Origin: Thalassotalea sp. PS06
GTDB lineage: Bacteria; Pseudomonadota; Gammaproteobacteria; Enterobacterales; Alteromonadaceae
Assembly: GCF_007197775.1 (NCBI RefSeq)
Contig: NZ_CP041638.1
Location: 310,001-374,000 of the forward strand
DNA: 64,000 nt
Direction: 5' to 3'
In this document: positions 7,881-17,567 of the stretch, one piece after another
How positions within the stretch are numbered: position 1 is the first letter of the stretch
How the letters are laid out: every line of letters begins with the position of its first letter
Notes under the pieces: model-generated
Told to the model about the DNA's origin: nothing
Database searches by the model: none
Seen by the model: only the letters and a program-made list of their open reading frames with translations
Translations under genes and position numbers: made by a program

Positions 7881-9242
7881 ATGAATCAAGACGCACTAAA
7901 TCCTGTAGAGAAAAAAGCCGCTTTATCCCTGGCTGGAGTTTTTGGCTTGCGGATGATTGGCCTGTTTATGATTCTGCCAATCTTTGCGGTATATGGTGCC
8001 GATCTCCATGGATTTAATGCCTTGTGGCTTGGCCTGGCAATTGGTGCCTATGGATTTACCCAGGCGCTACTGCAAATTCCAATGGGAATATTATCTGATA
8101 AATTCGGCCGTAAGCCGGTGATCTATGCAGGCCTGGCAATCTTTTGTCTAGGTAGCGTAGTCGCCGCTATGTCAGAAAGCGTTTACGGTGTTGTCGCAGG
8201 CCGTGCATTGCAGGGAATGGGCGCTATCGCCAGTGCAGTCATGGCACTGGCCGCAGACTTATCCCGAGAAGAACAACGTCCAAAAGTGATGGCGACCATA
8301 GGTATGTTCATCGGTGTCTCTTTTGCACTGGCTATGGTTTTAGGTCCAATTATTGCCGACAGCTTTGCGTTATCTGGCGTTTTCTGGGCCACCGCATTGC
8401 TAGCCTTGCTCGGTATTTTGGTGATCAAGTTTATTGTCCCAGATGCCATCAATGTTGCCCCGAAGGGCGATAATGTTGCGGTTCCGGCGAAGCTTAAAAT
8501 GATGCTCGCAAATCCACAGTTGATGCGTCTTAATGTTGGTGTATTTAGCTTGCATTTGGCACTGACGGCAATGTTCGTATCTTTACCGGCGATGTTAGTT
8601 GATTTGGGATTCGCCGCAGAAAAGCACTGGCAGTTATACCTGCCATCGTTACTTGGTGCTTTCGTATTGATGGTGCCATTTATGATTTGGGCCATTAAGA
8701 AGAACAAAGAAAAGCTGGTATTTTGCGGTGCAATCGTGCTGTTAACGGCAAGTGCGCTGGCTCTATGGGGATTCCAGCAAAGCTTCACTGCATTGGTGAT
8801 TACCGTGGTGTTGTTCTTTGTGGCGTTTAATTATCTCGAAGCAACAATGCCATCGGCATTGTCACGCATAGCACCTGCTGGCGATAAAGGCAGCGCGATG
8901 GGAATATTTTCCACCAGTCAGTTTTTTGGCGCCTTTGTCGGTGGTCTTGCTGGTGGGGTGGTGCAAATGTATTACTCGCAATCCGGCGTTTTCTTATTTG
9001 CGGCCGCCGTATTGCTAGTGTGGTTGTTGCTGGCGTTAACCATGAAAATGCCTGCGAAAGCGAAAAGTGTCAGCTTTAATATCAGTTTCTCCGACGAAGA
9101 ACATGCCAGGGAAGTGGCACAAAAACTAATGGCGATGCCAGGCGTGATTGAATCAACAATTGTCTATTCGGAATCCGTGGCTTATCTGAAAGTGGATGAG
9201 AATCTGGCAGATGTCAGTGCCATCAAAGCGCAGTTTTCTTAA
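7881..9242 (+). CDS. yajR: MFS transporter with C-terminal YAM domain (YajR type)
   Basis: 453 residues, almost the length of E. coli YajR. Twelve membrane helices are evident, and motif A of the major facilitator family is visible as GILSDKFGRKP after helix 2. After the last helix, residues from about 395 form a soluble ferredoxin-like domain (SFNISFSDEEHAREVAQKL... VDENLADVSAIKAQF) that fits the YAM domain special to YajR. The protein is probably a proton-driven exporter in the inner membrane; its natural substrate is not settled even in E. coli. The gene stands alone and converges with the GreA/GreB-like gene. Between the two stops, GTTAATTA (9244) and TAATTAAC (9274) form an inverted repeat. 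Confidence 0.88.
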   Translation: MNQDALNPVEKKAALSLAGVFGLRMIGLFMILPIFAVYGADLHGFNALWLGLAIGAYGFTQALLQIPMGILSDKFGRKPVIYAGLAIFCLGSVVAAMSESVYGVVAGRALQGMGAIASAVMALAADLSREEQRPKVMATIGMFIGVSFALAMVLGPIIADSFALSGVFWATALLALLGILVIKFIVPDAINVAPKGDNVAVPAKLKMMLANPQLMRLNVGVFSLHLALTAMFVSLPAMLVDLGFAAEKHWQLYLPSLLGAFVLMVPFMIWAIKKNKEKLVFCGAIVLLTASALALWGFQQSFTALVITVVLFFVAFNYLEATMPSALSRIAPAGDKGSAMGIFSTSQFFGAFVGGLAGGVVQMYYSQSGVFLFAAAVLLVWLLLALTMKMPAKAKSVSFNISFSDEEHAREVAQKLMAMPGVIESTIVYSESVAYLKVDENLADVSAIKAQFS

Positions 9243-9286
9243 CGTTAATTAATAGGCTTTATTTGATAGTCGCTAATTAACAGAGG

Positions 9287-9754
9287 CTACTCAATAGACA
9301 GGATTTCCAATGCCTGTTGGCCGTTAGGTAGCTGCACGGTATCGCCAATTCCCAGTTCCAGCAACTCTTCTCCCAGCGGGCTTTGTGGGCTAATGGCAAT
9401 AATTGTCTTACCGTCGATATCAAGAGATTCACCACTGCTAAATGGACACAGAAAGTACTGGCTTGTTGTCTTGTCTAAACAGACAATGGCGCCAGCGCCT
9501 ATTTCATCGTCTTCAGCAAAATCCGCCGGTGAGAAGGTTTTCAGCCCCTGAACTTTGCTCTTTAGCTCAGCAATTCGTTTAGATTGCCCCAAAGCCAGAT
9601 AGGAAGCTTCTAAGCCCAGGGTGTCATATTGAGTCTCAGCAACACTTTGGTCATCAATTGCCGCTGCATGCGCGGCCTGCAGGGCTTGCTCCGCTTCTTC
9701 TAATTTACTCTGGACTAAGGCAATAAGCTTATCTATCAGGACCTGTTTGTTCAT
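9287..9754 (-). CDS. GreA/GreB-family transcription factor-like protein
   Basis: 155 residues from ATG 9754 (a TTG six bases upstream is also in frame). The first half is a predicted coiled coil rich in alanine, glutamate and glutamine (about residues 3-75), as in the N-terminal hairpin of GreA. The second half, from GAGAIVCLD through ISPQSPLGEELLELGIGDTVQLPNGQQALEILSIE, is the Gre C-terminal domain. The acidic tip normally needed for transcript cleavage (an aspartate-glutamate pair) is not clear, so it may be a Gre-like RNA polymerase secondary-channel binder without cleavage activity. It is alone on its strand, divergent from yadG. Confidence 0.75.
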   Translation of the reverse strand: MNKQVLIDKLIALVQSKLEEAEQALQAAHAAAIDDQSVAETQYDTLGLEASYLALGQSKRIAELKSKVQGLKTFSPADFAEDDEIGAGAIVCLDKTTSQYFLCPFSSGESLDIDGKTIIAISPQSPLGEELLELGIGDTVQLPNGQQALEILSIE

Positions 9755-9934
9755 TCGCAATATATTTTCATTACATAGGGAATTGGTAAATTTTACAGGA
9801 AATTAGCAAAGCTTGTTGTTAAAATGCTAGCCCTTAAAGGGTAAGCGTATTTTAGTGATTGCTTTCAACTATCCTTATTAGACTTACTCATCATCGACAT
9901 ATGCCGTTCCCGCTGGGATTTGAGGAAATGATAA

Positions 9935-10861
9935 ATGCAGGCAGCCTTAGAAATTGCAGGCTTAAAAAAAACCTATAAAGGTGGTTTTCAGGCGCTTAAA
10001 GGTATCGATTTACAGGTACAGCAAGGTGACTTTTTCGCATTGTTGGGGCCTAACGGTGCCGGTAAATCCACGACTATTGGCGTGATTACTTCTTTGGTAA
10101 ATAAAACTGAAGGCAAGGTCCAGGTATTCGGTCACGACATTGACAATGAATTGGATAAAGCGAAAAGCTATCTTGGCCTGGTTCCTCAGGAGTTTAATTT
10201 CAATCAGTTTGAAGCACCAATGAAAATACTGGTAAATCAGGCGGGCTATTATGGCGTTGAGCGCAAACTAGCCAAACAACGTGCTGAAAAGTATTTAAAG
10301 CAGCTGGATTTGTGGGATAAGGCAGACCAGCCATCGCGTAACCTGTCCGGGGGAATGAAACGTCGTTTAATGATCGCTCGGGCGCTGATGCATGAACCAA
10401 AAGTCTTGATACTCGATGAGCCAACTGCCGGTGTAGATATCGAATTGCGGCGTCACATGTGGGATTACCTTCGAGAATTAAACGCGCAGGGCATCACCAT
10501 TATTCTGACCACTCATTATCTGGAAGAAGCAGAAATGCTGTGTCGCAATATTGCCATCATTGATAAAGGCACTATTGTTGAAAATACCGACATGAAAAGC
10601 CTGCTGTCTAAACTTCATATTGAAACCTTCGTTCTCGATCTGAATCCTGGGGCGGCAACACCTCAGCTCGATGGTGTCGACTACCGGGTCATTGATGATC
10701 ACACGTTGGAAGTGGACATTGCCAAATCACAAAGTGTCAATGACGTATTCACTCAGTTAACTGAGCAAAACATTTCCGTACAGAGTATGCGTAACAAAGC
10801 CAACCGATTGGAAGAGTTATTCGTAACTTTGGTGGCCAATAATGACAAGGGAGCGAAATAA
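9935..10861 (+). CDS. yadG: ABC transporter ATP-binding protein YadG
   Basis: 308 residues, the same length as E. coli YadG. Walker A is GPNGAGKS (about residues 39-46), the Q-loop is VPQEF, the signature is LSGGMKRR (about 134-141), Walker B is VLILDEPTAG and the switch histidine lies in TTHYLEEAE. The C-terminal 80 residues are the usual regulatory extension. It works in the cytoplasm as the motor for the adjacent permease YadH in a small ABC-2 exporter of unknown substrate. A ribosome site (gaggaa) lies 9 nt before the ATG. yadH begins 1 bp after the stop. Confidence 0.92.
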   Translation: MQAALEIAGLKKTYKGGFQALKGIDLQVQQGDFFALLGPNGAGKSTTIGVITSLVNKTEGKVQVFGHDIDNELDKAKSYLGLVPQEFNFNQFEAPMKILVNQAGYYGVERKLAKQRAEKYLKQLDLWDKADQPSRNLSGGMKRRLMIARALMHEPKVLILDEPTAGVDIELRRHMWDYLRELNAQGITIILTTHYLEEAEMLCRNIAIIDKGTIVENTDMKSLLSKLHIETFVLDLNPGAATPQLDGVDYRVIDDHTLEVDIAKSQSVNDVFTQLTEQNISVQSMRNKANRLEELFVTLVANNDKGAK

Positions 10862-10862
10862 C

Positions 10863-11636
10863 ATGTCTTTATCATCCACTCGCATTGCTCTTAGCAGTAT
10901 TTTGCACAAAGAAGTGCATCGTTTTATGCGTATCTGGGTGCAAACCCTGGTGCCCCCTGCGATAACCATTAGTTTGTATTTCGTCATCTTTGGCTCGTTA
11001 ATTGGTAAACGCATTGGCGACATGGGCGGATTTGATTACATGTCTTTTATCGTACCCGGACTCATCATGATGTCGGTTATTACCAATTCTTATGCCAACG
11101 TTGCTTCGTCGTTTTTTAGCGCCAAGTGGCAACGTAATGTCGAAGAAATGCTGGTAGCACCGGTGCCTAACTGGGTGATAGTTGCCGGTTATGTTGGCGG
11201 CGGCATGGCCCGGGGTATTCTGGTAGGCTCTATTGTTACCTTAGTGGCACTATTTTTTGTTGATATCCAAATACATAATATTTGGGTAATTATCGCAACG
11301 GTTATGTTAACTTCCGCGGTCTTCGCATTAGGCGGGTTAATCAATGCGGTATTTGCCGGAAGCTTTGATGATATCTCGATTATTCCGACATTTGTGTTAA
11401 CCCCGCTAACCTATCTTGGCGGTGTGTTTTACTCTATTTCCCTGTTACCGGAATTTTGGCAGGGCGTCTCGAAAATAAATCCAATTGTTTACATGGTTAA
11501 CGCATTTCGTTACGGCTTTTTAGGGATCAGTGACGTCAGCTTAACGGTTGCGTTTAGCGTAATCGGCGTATTTATTGTCACCCTCTACGCCATTGCCATG
11601 TTTCTGATTTCTCGGGGTATAGGTTTAAGAAGCTAA
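10863..11636 (+). CDS. yadH: ABC-2 type permease YadH
   Basis: 257 residues with six membrane helices, matching E. coli YadH in size and in the family stretch TNSYANVASSFFSAKWQRNVEEMLVAP. The start is taken at ATG 10863 because GGGAG lies 9 nt upstream; an in-frame ATG at 10842 would overlap yadG and has no ribosome site. It forms the membrane part of the YadGH exporter. The stop TAA shares its last base with the start codon of the next gene (TAATG at 11634-11638), so the methyltransferase is translationally coupled to it. Confidence 0.92.
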   Translation: MSLSSTRIALSSILHKEVHRFMRIWVQTLVPPAITISLYFVIFGSLIGKRIGDMGGFDYMSFIVPGLIMMSVITNSYANVASSFFSAKWQRNVEEMLVAPVPNWVIVAGYVGGGMARGILVGSIVTLVALFFVDIQIHNIWVIIATVMLTSAVFALGGLINAVFAGSFDDISIIPTFVLTPLTYLGGVFYSISLLPEFWQGVSKINPIVYMVNAFRYGFLGISDVSLTVAFSVIGVFIVTLYAIAMFLISRGIGLRS

Positions 11637-12298
11637 TGAGTTTTGGCGATTCCAAGGCAATAGTTACCAATCAGGATGGCCTCAATGAACATCTTGATGA
11701 GGTGGTTAATAAGCATTTATCACATCCGTTTCTGAAACCGATTTCTGATCATACCCAGCAGGCGTTCGATAAAATCAATCAGCAAATAGCAGCTTTTTCC
11801 GGGCCTGTCATTCTTGATTCCTGCTGCGGTGTTGGTCAGAGTACCCGGATATTAGCCCGACGTTATCCAGAAGCGCTAGTGATTGGCGTGGATAAATCAT
11901 TAAATCGCATTGAACGTAATGTTGAAGATGAACATGAAACGGATAATTTTCGTCTCATCCGCGCTGATTTAAATGATTTTTATCGTCTGGTGGTGCAACA
12001 TCAATGGCCGATTCGCGAGCATTTTCTGCTGTATCCAAACCCCTGGCCAAAGGCCAAGCATTTGCAACGCAGATGGCATGGCAGTTCAGTGTTTCCGTAT
12101 ATTCTGCAAATTGGCAAAAGCCTGACCTTACGCTCTAACTGGCTGATATACCTTCAGGAATTTCAGCGCGCCGCGGAATTGGCGGGAAAATCGGGAAATA
12201 TTTCTCAGATTAACGATGAGCAGCCTCTAACACCGTTTGAAGCAAAATATCAGGCGAGCGGTCAACTGTGTTGGCAGCTTAAATTTGCACAACTTTAG
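11636..12298 (+). CDS. TrmB-like SAM-dependent methyltransferase
   Basis: 220 residues with a class I methyltransferase fold. The SAM-binding motif I is VILDSCCGVGQSTR (about residues 58-71) and the acidic motif II is VIGVDKS. LLYPNPWPKAKHLQRRWHG resembles the PDPWPKxRHxKRR motif of tRNA (guanine-N7)-methyltransferase TrmB. The N-terminus is shorter and the sequence more divergent than a true TrmB, so it may be a paralogue acting on another RNA or small molecule. It is coupled to yadGH by an overlapping stop/start, and panP starts 43 bp after its stop. Confidence 0.75.
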   Translation: MSFGDSKAIVTNQDGLNEHLDEVVNKHLSHPFLKPISDHTQQAFDKINQQIAAFSGPVILDSCCGVGQSTRILARRYPEALVIGVDKSLNRIERNVEDEHETDNFRLIRADLNDFYRLVVQHQWPIREHFLLYPNPWPKAKHLQRRWHGSSVFPYILQIGKSLTLRSNWLIYLQEFQRAAELAGKSGNISQINDEQPLTPFEAKYQASGQLCWQLKFAQL

Positions 12299-12341
12299 AG
12301 ATTACAGCAGCTGAGCACAGGGTTTAGCGAGAATTAACATC

Positions 12342-13976
12342 ATGGCGAATGATAAGCGCTACGCGCAGGCAAATAACGATTCCCTTCATCGGATATTCAC
12401 CATTCCGGAGGCACCGGATTCAACCCTGAGTCTGATTGAAGAAGAAATCTCAAAAAACCTCAATGGATTTTTGAGCCATCACATTGTTGCAACGGATAAA
12501 CCCTTATCGGAAATCGAACTGGATTTTGCCAGCTCGGCATTGCCGGAACAACCGGAATATGTATCCGACCATACTCGCCAGTTATTAGATAAGTTAATCG
12601 CTCAGTCAGTGCATACCTCGGCACCGAGTTTTATCGGTCATATGACTTCTGCTTTGCCGTATTTTCTGTTACCGCTGTCAAAATTGATGGTTGGACTCAA
12701 TCAGAACCTGGTGAAAATCGAAACCTCGAAAGCATTCACACCGATGGAACGCCAGGTTTTAGGGATGATGCACCGCCTGGTTTATGGTCAAACCGATAGT
12801 TTCTATGATACCTGGATGCATTCTGCCGACTCATCCTTAGGTGCATTTTGTTCGGGTGGTACGGTCGCAAATATTACCGCGCTTTGGGTTGCCCGCAATA
12901 GCCTGCTGGCAGCTAAACCTGGTTTTAAAGGGGTATCGGAAGAAGGTTTGAATAAAGGCCTGAGAGCCTATGGTTATGATGACCTGGCAATTTTGGTATC
13001 TGAACGTGGCCACTATTCACTGAAAAAAGCGGCGAATATTCTTGGCCTTGGCCATGATAGCATCATCGCCATTCCTACCGATGGTGAGCATCGCATGGAT
13101 TGTGACAAGCTCAAAGAGAAGTGTGCCCGGCTGCATTCGCAAAATGTGAAAGTCATGGCGATAGTCGGTATTGCTGGCACCACTGAAACCGGAACCTTAG
13201 ATCCGCTGGCAAAGATGGCAGAAATAGCTCAACAGTATCAGGCGCATTTTCATGTTGATGCCGCTTGGGGTGGGGCGACCTTATTGTCGGATAAATATCG
13301 TCATTTACTTGCTGGTATCGAGCAGGCCGATTCGGTAACCATAGATGCCCACAAACAAATGTATGTACCAATGGGCGCCGGTTTGGTGGTCTTTAAAAAC
13401 CCGAAAGCTGTCGCTGCCATTGAACATCATGCTGAATATATTCTTCGCAAAGGATCAAAAGATCTGGGTAGCCATACCCTGGAAGGTTCCCGACCGGGAA
13501 TGGCCATGCTGCTTTATGCCAGCCTGCATATCATCTCTCGTCCAGGTTATGAATTATTGATTAACCAAAGCATTGAAAAGGCCAAATATTTTGCCAACCT
13601 CATCGAACAGGATAGGAATTTTCAATTAGTGAGCAAGCCCGAGCTCTGCCTGTTAACGTATCGATATGTTCCAGAAAATGTTCAAACCTATCTGCAATCC
13701 TGCTCCGCGGATAAAGCAAAGAAAATTAATGAGGTTTTGGATCAGCTAACCGTAGCGATGCAAAAACTGCAGCGTGAAGCCGGCAAATCTTTTGTCTCCC
13801 GAACCCGAATTCCAGAGCAGGGAAAATATAGCGGCGCAATTAGCGTATTTCGAGTGGTATTGGCAAACCCGTTAACCACAGAAGCTATTCTGCAACAGGT
13901 TTTGGTGGAACAGGAAAGTATCGCAACTGAGCAAACCGAACTGCTTGCTCAATTACAGTCGATTATTGACGCTTAA
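12342..13976 (+). CDS. panP: PLP-dependent aspartate 1-decarboxylase (PanP type)
   Basis: 544 residues, a group II PLP decarboxylase related to glutamate decarboxylases. The cofactor lysine is in VTIDAHKQMYVPMGAG (about residue 337). HVDAAWGG (about 306) carries the aspartate that contacts the pyridine ring, and SGGTVANITALWVAR is the phosphate-binding region. PanP is known in Vibrionaceae and relatives as the replacement for pyruvoyl PanD, making beta-alanine from aspartate. Here it ends 2 bp from the panC stop on the other strand, which supports that role strongly. Biochemical proof is lacking: some members act on glutamate or cysteine sulfinate. The start has a modest ribosome site (gagaatt). 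Confidence 0.85.
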   Translation: MANDKRYAQANNDSLHRIFTIPEAPDSTLSLIEEEISKNLNGFLSHHIVATDKPLSEIELDFASSALPEQPEYVSDHTRQLLDKLIAQSVHTSAPSFIGHMTSALPYFLLPLSKLMVGLNQNLVKIETSKAFTPMERQVLGMMHRLVYGQTDSFYDTWMHSADSSLGAFCSGGTVANITALWVARNSLLAAKPGFKGVSEEGLNKGLRAYGYDDLAILVSERGHYSLKKAANILGLGHDSIIAIPTDGEHRMDCDKLKEKCARLHSQNVKVMAIVGIAGTTETGTLDPLAKMAEIAQQYQAHFHVDAAWGGATLLSDKYRHLLAGIEQADSVTIDAHKQMYVPMGAGLVVFKNPKAVAAIEHHAEYILRKGSKDLGSHTLEGSRPGMAMLLYASLHIISRPGYELLINQSIEKAKYFANLIEQDRNFQLVSKPELCLLTYRYVPENVQTYLQSCSADKAKKINEVLDQLTVAMQKLQREAGKSFVSRTRIPEQGKYSGAISVFRVVLANPLTTEAILQQVLVEQESIATEQTELLAQLQSIIDA

Positions 13977-13995
13977 GGTCAGCTCAAGCTGACCT
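13976..13995. terminator. Hairpin shared by the panP and panC 3' ends
   Basis: Perfect 8-bp stem AGGTCAGC/GCTGACCT with loop TCAA, spanning both convergent stop codons. The arm lies inside the last codons of panC, so the final residues (VSLS) are encoded by the stem. No T-run follows on either strand, so it may act as a transcript-end stabiliser rather than an intrinsic terminator. Confidence 0.45.
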
Positions 13996-14827
13996 GAATA
14001 TTGTCGATAAGACGGGCTTTGCCACAATGGGCAGCAGCGAGCACAACCAGGTTGGAGTCGCCTGCTGAGGCAGGTTCAAGAGTCTCGGCATTACAGATAT
14101 CGATATAATCGGTGCGCATGCCTGCAGCATCGATTTTTGAGCGGGCAATCAACTCAATTTTTTCAAATTCCTGGTTTTCTGCCAGGCGCGATTTTACCCA
14201 TTGCAAAGTCTTATACAAGGCCGTTGCCTGAGCTTTTTCCGCATCTGAAAGGTAAGTGTTTCGTGAACTCATCGCCAGACCGCTGTCTTCACGTTTGGTT
14301 GCAACCGGGATGATTTTAATCGGCATTGATAAATCATCGACCATGGTTTGAATCATCTGCACCTGTTGATAGTCCTTGAGGCCAAAACAGGCGATATCAG
14401 GCTGAACCAAATTAAACAGCTTACAAACGATGGTGGTTACGCCGCGAAAATGGCCTTTGCGACTTTCTCCACAATAGCTGGATGAAAGCCCTGGTACTTC
14501 GACAAAGGTCTGTTTATCAAGACCTTTGGGATAGATAATGTCTGGTGTTGGAGTAAACAGGATTTCAACGCCGGCGGCTACCAGCTTTTCTTTGTCTTTT
14601 TCCAGAGTGCGTGGGTAATTATCAATGTCTTCATTAACACCGAACTGCATTGGGTTAATGAATATACTGGCAACGACAATATCGGCTTGCTGTTTCGCTT
14701 CATCAACAAGCGACAGATGCCCGTGGTGCAGATTGCCCATTGTCGGGACAAAGCCTATTGTCAGGCCCTGTGCGCGAAACTGATTTAATACGGAGCGAAG
14801 CTCGATAATGGATTCAACGGTTTTCAT
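13979..14827 (-). CDS. panC: Pantothenate synthetase
   Basis: 282 residues, standard length. It joins pantoate and beta-alanine with ATP to make pantothenate in the cytoplasm. The nucleotidyltransferase signature is FVPTMGNLHHGHLSLV, with the two histidines at about 34 and 37, and the second ATP motif is SGLAMSSRN. The last gene of the dksA-gluQ-pcnB-folK-panB-panC series on the minus strand, it starts 5 bp after panB. panP, which would supply beta-alanine, converges on it. Confidence 0.97.
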   Translation of the reverse strand: MKTVESIIELRSVLNQFRAQGLTIGFVPTMGNLHHGHLSLVDEAKQQADIVVASIFINPMQFGVNEDIDNYPRTLEKDKEKLVAAGVEILFTPTPDIIYPKGLDKQTFVEVPGLSSSYCGESRKGHFRGVTTIVCKLFNLVQPDIACFGLKDYQQVQMIQTMVDDLSMPIKIIPVATKREDSGLAMSSRNTYLSDAEKAQATALYKTLQWVKSRLAENQEFEKIELIARSKIDAAGMRTDYIDICNAETLEPASAGDSNLVVLAAAHCGKARLIDNIQVSLS

Positions 14828-14832
14828 GACTA

Positions 14833-15624
14833 CTAAAAGCTGTGCTCTTCGCCCGGAAAACGTCCTTGTGTTACTTCTTCGATATAAAGAGCAACAGCGT
14901 CACTGATATTGCCCGTATCTTTTAGGAAATTGCGTGAAAATTTAGGAATTTTACTGAAGGAAATGCCTAATGCATCATGCATTACCAGGATTTGTCCATC
15001 GGTATGCTTACCAGCGCCGATGCCAATCACAGGTATGGTTAAGGTTTCGCTGATGGCTTTAGCCAAATCAGCCGGAATACACTCTAGCACCAGCAGTTGG
15101 ATACCCGCTTGTTCCAGCTTAACCGCTTCGTTAAGGATCTTTTGAGCTTGTTCGGTATCACGCCCCTGAACTTTAAAACCGCCAAAAACATTAACAGCCT
15201 GAGGCGTTAGCCCAAGGTGTCCACATACTGGCACGCTGCGCTCAACGAGACCAGAAATGGTTTCATATAACCACTCGCCGCCTTCTACTTTAACCATATT
15301 GGCACCGGCTTGCATAAGCTTGCCGGCATTTTCATAAGCCTGCTCTGGCGTGGCATAGCTCATAAATGGCATATCACCGATGATTAGAGCTTTTGATGCT
15401 CCACTGCGTACGCATTTTGTATGGTAGGCAACATCATCGATACTCACTGGAAGCGTATCGCTTTGGCCTTGAAGAACCATTCCTAAAGAATCGCCAATCA
15501 ACATGACATGCATGCCGGCTTCGTCAAATAAGCGTGCAAAGCTGGCATCGTAAGCCGTTATTGAAGAAATTTTTTCTCCAGCAGACTTCATCGCCTGCAA
15601 TTTACTGATGGTGATTCTACTCAT
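14833..15624 (-). CDS. panB: 3-methyl-2-oxobutanoate hydroxymethyltransferase
   Basis: 263 residues, equal to the E. coli enzyme within a residue or two. It transfers a hydroxymethyl group from methylene-tetrahydrofolate to ketoisovalerate, the first step to pantoate. Visible family motifs are [28 protein letters not shown] (metal-site aspartate), [17 protein letters not shown] and IPVIGIGAG. It lies 48 bp after folK and 5 bp before panC, within the same operon, which joins folate and pantothenate genes. Confidence 0.97.
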   Translation of the reverse strand: MSRITISKLQAMKSAGEKISSITAYDASFARLFDEAGMHVMLIGDSLGMVLQGQSDTLPVSIDDVAYHTKCVRSGASKALIIGDMPFMSYATPEQAYENAGKLMQAGANMVKVEGGEWLYETISGLVERSVPVCGHLGLTPQAVNVFGGFKVQGRDTEQAQKILNEAVKLEQAGIQLLVLECIPADLAKAISETLTIPVIGIGAGKHTDGQILVMHDALGISFSKIPKFSRNFLKDTGNISDAVALYIEEVTQGRFPGEEHSF

Positions 15625-15672
15625 AAATACATACTTTTTCAGTGATGCCCGTACCTTGGCACAGAAACAATT

Positions 15673-16164
15673 TTAGCGCAAATTCCCCTGAATTTTTATT
15701 CCGTTAGGGGCAACGGATGTTACCAGTTCGGTCAAACTCTGACCATCGGGTAATACTAAATTTTCAGCAATCTCTGCTAAAGGATAGAGAACAAACTCTC
15801 TTTCTTTCATCCCATAGTGAGGTACTTCAAGGCGCGGTAGATTAATTGTCTGCTGCCCAAAAAGCAAGATGTCTATATCTAATACCCTTGCACCCCAGCG
15901 TTCATCTTTCCTGACTCGTCCTGAATCGAGCTCGATTTTCTGAGTGACGTCCAATAGCGATAACGGTTCGAGTTGTGTTTCGATGGCAATTACCGCATTC
16001 CGATAATTGGGTTGGTCCTGAGGACCCATCGGTCGACTTTGGTAAATGCTCGATAGCGCAGCTATTTCGATTCCAGGCTGCTTGGCCAATTGTTGTACCG
16101 CCCACTTTAACTGTTGATCCGGTTGTTCGAGATTACTGCCGAGCCCGAGATAAACGAGTGTCAT
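15673..16164 (-). CDS. folK: 2-amino-4-hydroxy-6-hydroxymethyldihydropteridine pyrophosphokinase
   Basis: 163 residues. It transfers pyrophosphate from ATP to the dihydropterin in folate synthesis. The pattern LGLGSNLEQP at the N-terminus and RWGARVLDIDILLFG (about residues 88-102), with its metal-binding aspartates, identify HPPK. The gene follows pcnB by 2 bp and precedes panB, the same order as in many gammaproteobacteria, where pcnB-folK is a fixed pair. Confidence 0.96.
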   Translation of the reverse strand: MTLVYLGLGSNLEQPDQQLKWAVQQLAKQPGIEIAALSSIYQSRPMGPQDQPNYRNAVIAIETQLEPLSLLDVTQKIELDSGRVRKDERWGARVLDIDILLFGQQTINLPRLEVPHYGMKEREFVLYPLAEIAENLVLPDGQSLTELVTSVAPNGIKIQGNLR

Positions 16165-16166
16165 GG

Positions 16167-17567
16167 TTATTCCTTGGCCGCTGACTGACTGCGTTTGCGC
16201 GGCGAGCGTCGACGCTTTCTCGATGTCTTGAAGCTTTTAATCATTTGCTGTTTGGTATCAGGCGAAGCGTCTTGGAAGCTAGTCCACCAGTTCGCCAGCT
16301 CTTCCAACTCGCCACCTTCAACCATGCCCCGGTATAACAGGAAATCGTAACCAGCACGGAATCTTGGATGTTCCAGCGTTTTAAAGGCGCGACTCCCTTC
16401 GCGTCGGGTCAGGCGATGTTGCAAGGCAAAAATATCTTTCATTGGCAGCTGGAAACGTTTTGGAATGGCAATACTACGTTGCTGTTCAGAAAGTACCTGG
16501 TTCATCGCCACGAAGAAGGCATCTTGTGGTGGCATGCCGGATTTTTTTTGCAATTGCTGGCTTTGCTGCTCAATCTCATACCAAAGCACTGCCGCCAGTA
16601 AGAATGCCGGTGTTACCCGTTTGCCATCATTGATGCGCTTATCGGTATTGATTAGCACCTGACGCACGAAATCAATGCTTTTATCAATCGGATTGTCGGC
16701 ATAAGTTTTACTGATATGTGGATACAGATATTCCAATAGCTGAAAGTCAGCTAATAATTGAAAGTTTGCCAGCGCTTTACCGGACAAGAATAACTTCATG
16801 TATTCTTCAAACATCCGTGCCGCTGGGATATTCGCCATTAATGGCGCCAGCTCACGTATTGGTTTAGCGGTATCTTTGGCGATATCCATGTCCAGTTTAG
16901 TAGCAAAGCGGATTGCCCGAAGCATACGAACCGGATCTTCACGATAACGAGTTTCTGGATCGCCAATCAGACGAATTTTGCGGCGCTCAATGTCTTCAAG
17001 GCCATTGGCGAAGTCATAGACTTTAAAATCTCGGGTGGAGTAGTACAGCGCATTGATAGTGAAATCGCGACGTTCAGCATCTTCTTCAATGCTGCCATAG
17101 ATATTGTCGCGCAACAGCATGCCGTGTTCGCTTTGCTTGGAATGGTGTTGTTTGCCGCCACGCTTTTCGGCTTTATCCTGATTGGCATGATGGCCACGGA
17201 AGGTTGCTACTTCAATAATATCGCGACCAAAAACAATATGTGCAAGGCGGAACCTACGGCCGATCAACCGACAGTTTCTAAATAATTTTTTGATTTGTTC
17301 CGGAGTCGCATTGGTGGCGATATCAAAATCTTTCGGGTGCTCACCGAGAAGGATATCGCGCACACCCCCACCTACCAGATAGGCATCGTAGCCACTTTTA
17401 TTCAGGCGATACAAAACCTTCAGGGCATTTTCGCTGATGTCCCTGCGAGAAATATTGTGTTCATCGCGCGACAGAACGCGTGGTAATTGCTCACCGTCAG
17501 CCTGTTCTGTGTCCATGTTCTGCGTCTTTCCTAGTATTCTTTTTACCAGCGTTTTCAATACGTTAAT
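16167..17567 (-). CDS. pcnB: Poly(A) polymerase I, apparent ATT start
   Basis: 466 residues if begun at ATT 17567, one more than E. coli PcnB. It adds poly(A) tails to RNA 3' ends. Nucleotidyltransferase motifs are clear: LVGGGVRD (64-71), DFDIAT (80-85), RRDFTINALYY and GDPETRYREDPVRMLRAIRF. The C-terminal tail is basic (RKRRRSPRKR). The start choice rests on GAGGT at 17575-17579, 7 nt from ATT, with the encoded NVLKTLVKRILGK aligning with the start of the E. coli protein, which is known to use AUU. No ATG, GTG or TTG in frame near this ribosome site has suitable spacing. folK follows 2 bp downstream. Confidence 0.93.
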   Translation of the reverse strand: MNVLKTLVKRILGKTQNMDTEQADGEQLPRVLSRDEHNISRRDISENALKVLYRLNKSGYDAYLVGGGVRDILLGEHPKDFDIATNATPEQIKKLFRNCRLIGRRFRLAHIVFGRDIIEVATFRGHHANQDKAEKRGGKQHHSKQSEHGMLLRDNIYGSIEEDAERRDFTINALYYSTRDFKVYDFANGLEDIERRKIRLIGDPETRYREDPVRMLRAIRFATKLDMDIAKDTAKPIRELAPLMANIPAARMFEEYMKLFLSGKALANFQLLADFQLLEYLYPHISKTYADNPIDKSIDFVRQVLINTDKRINDGKRVTPAFLLAAVLWYEIEQQSQQLQKKSGMPPQDAFFVAMNQVLSEQQRSIAIPKRFQLPMKDIFALQHRLTRREGSRAFKTLEHPRFRAGYDFLLYRGMVEGGELEELANWWTSFQDASPDTKQQMIKSFKTSRKRRRSPRKRSQSAAKE

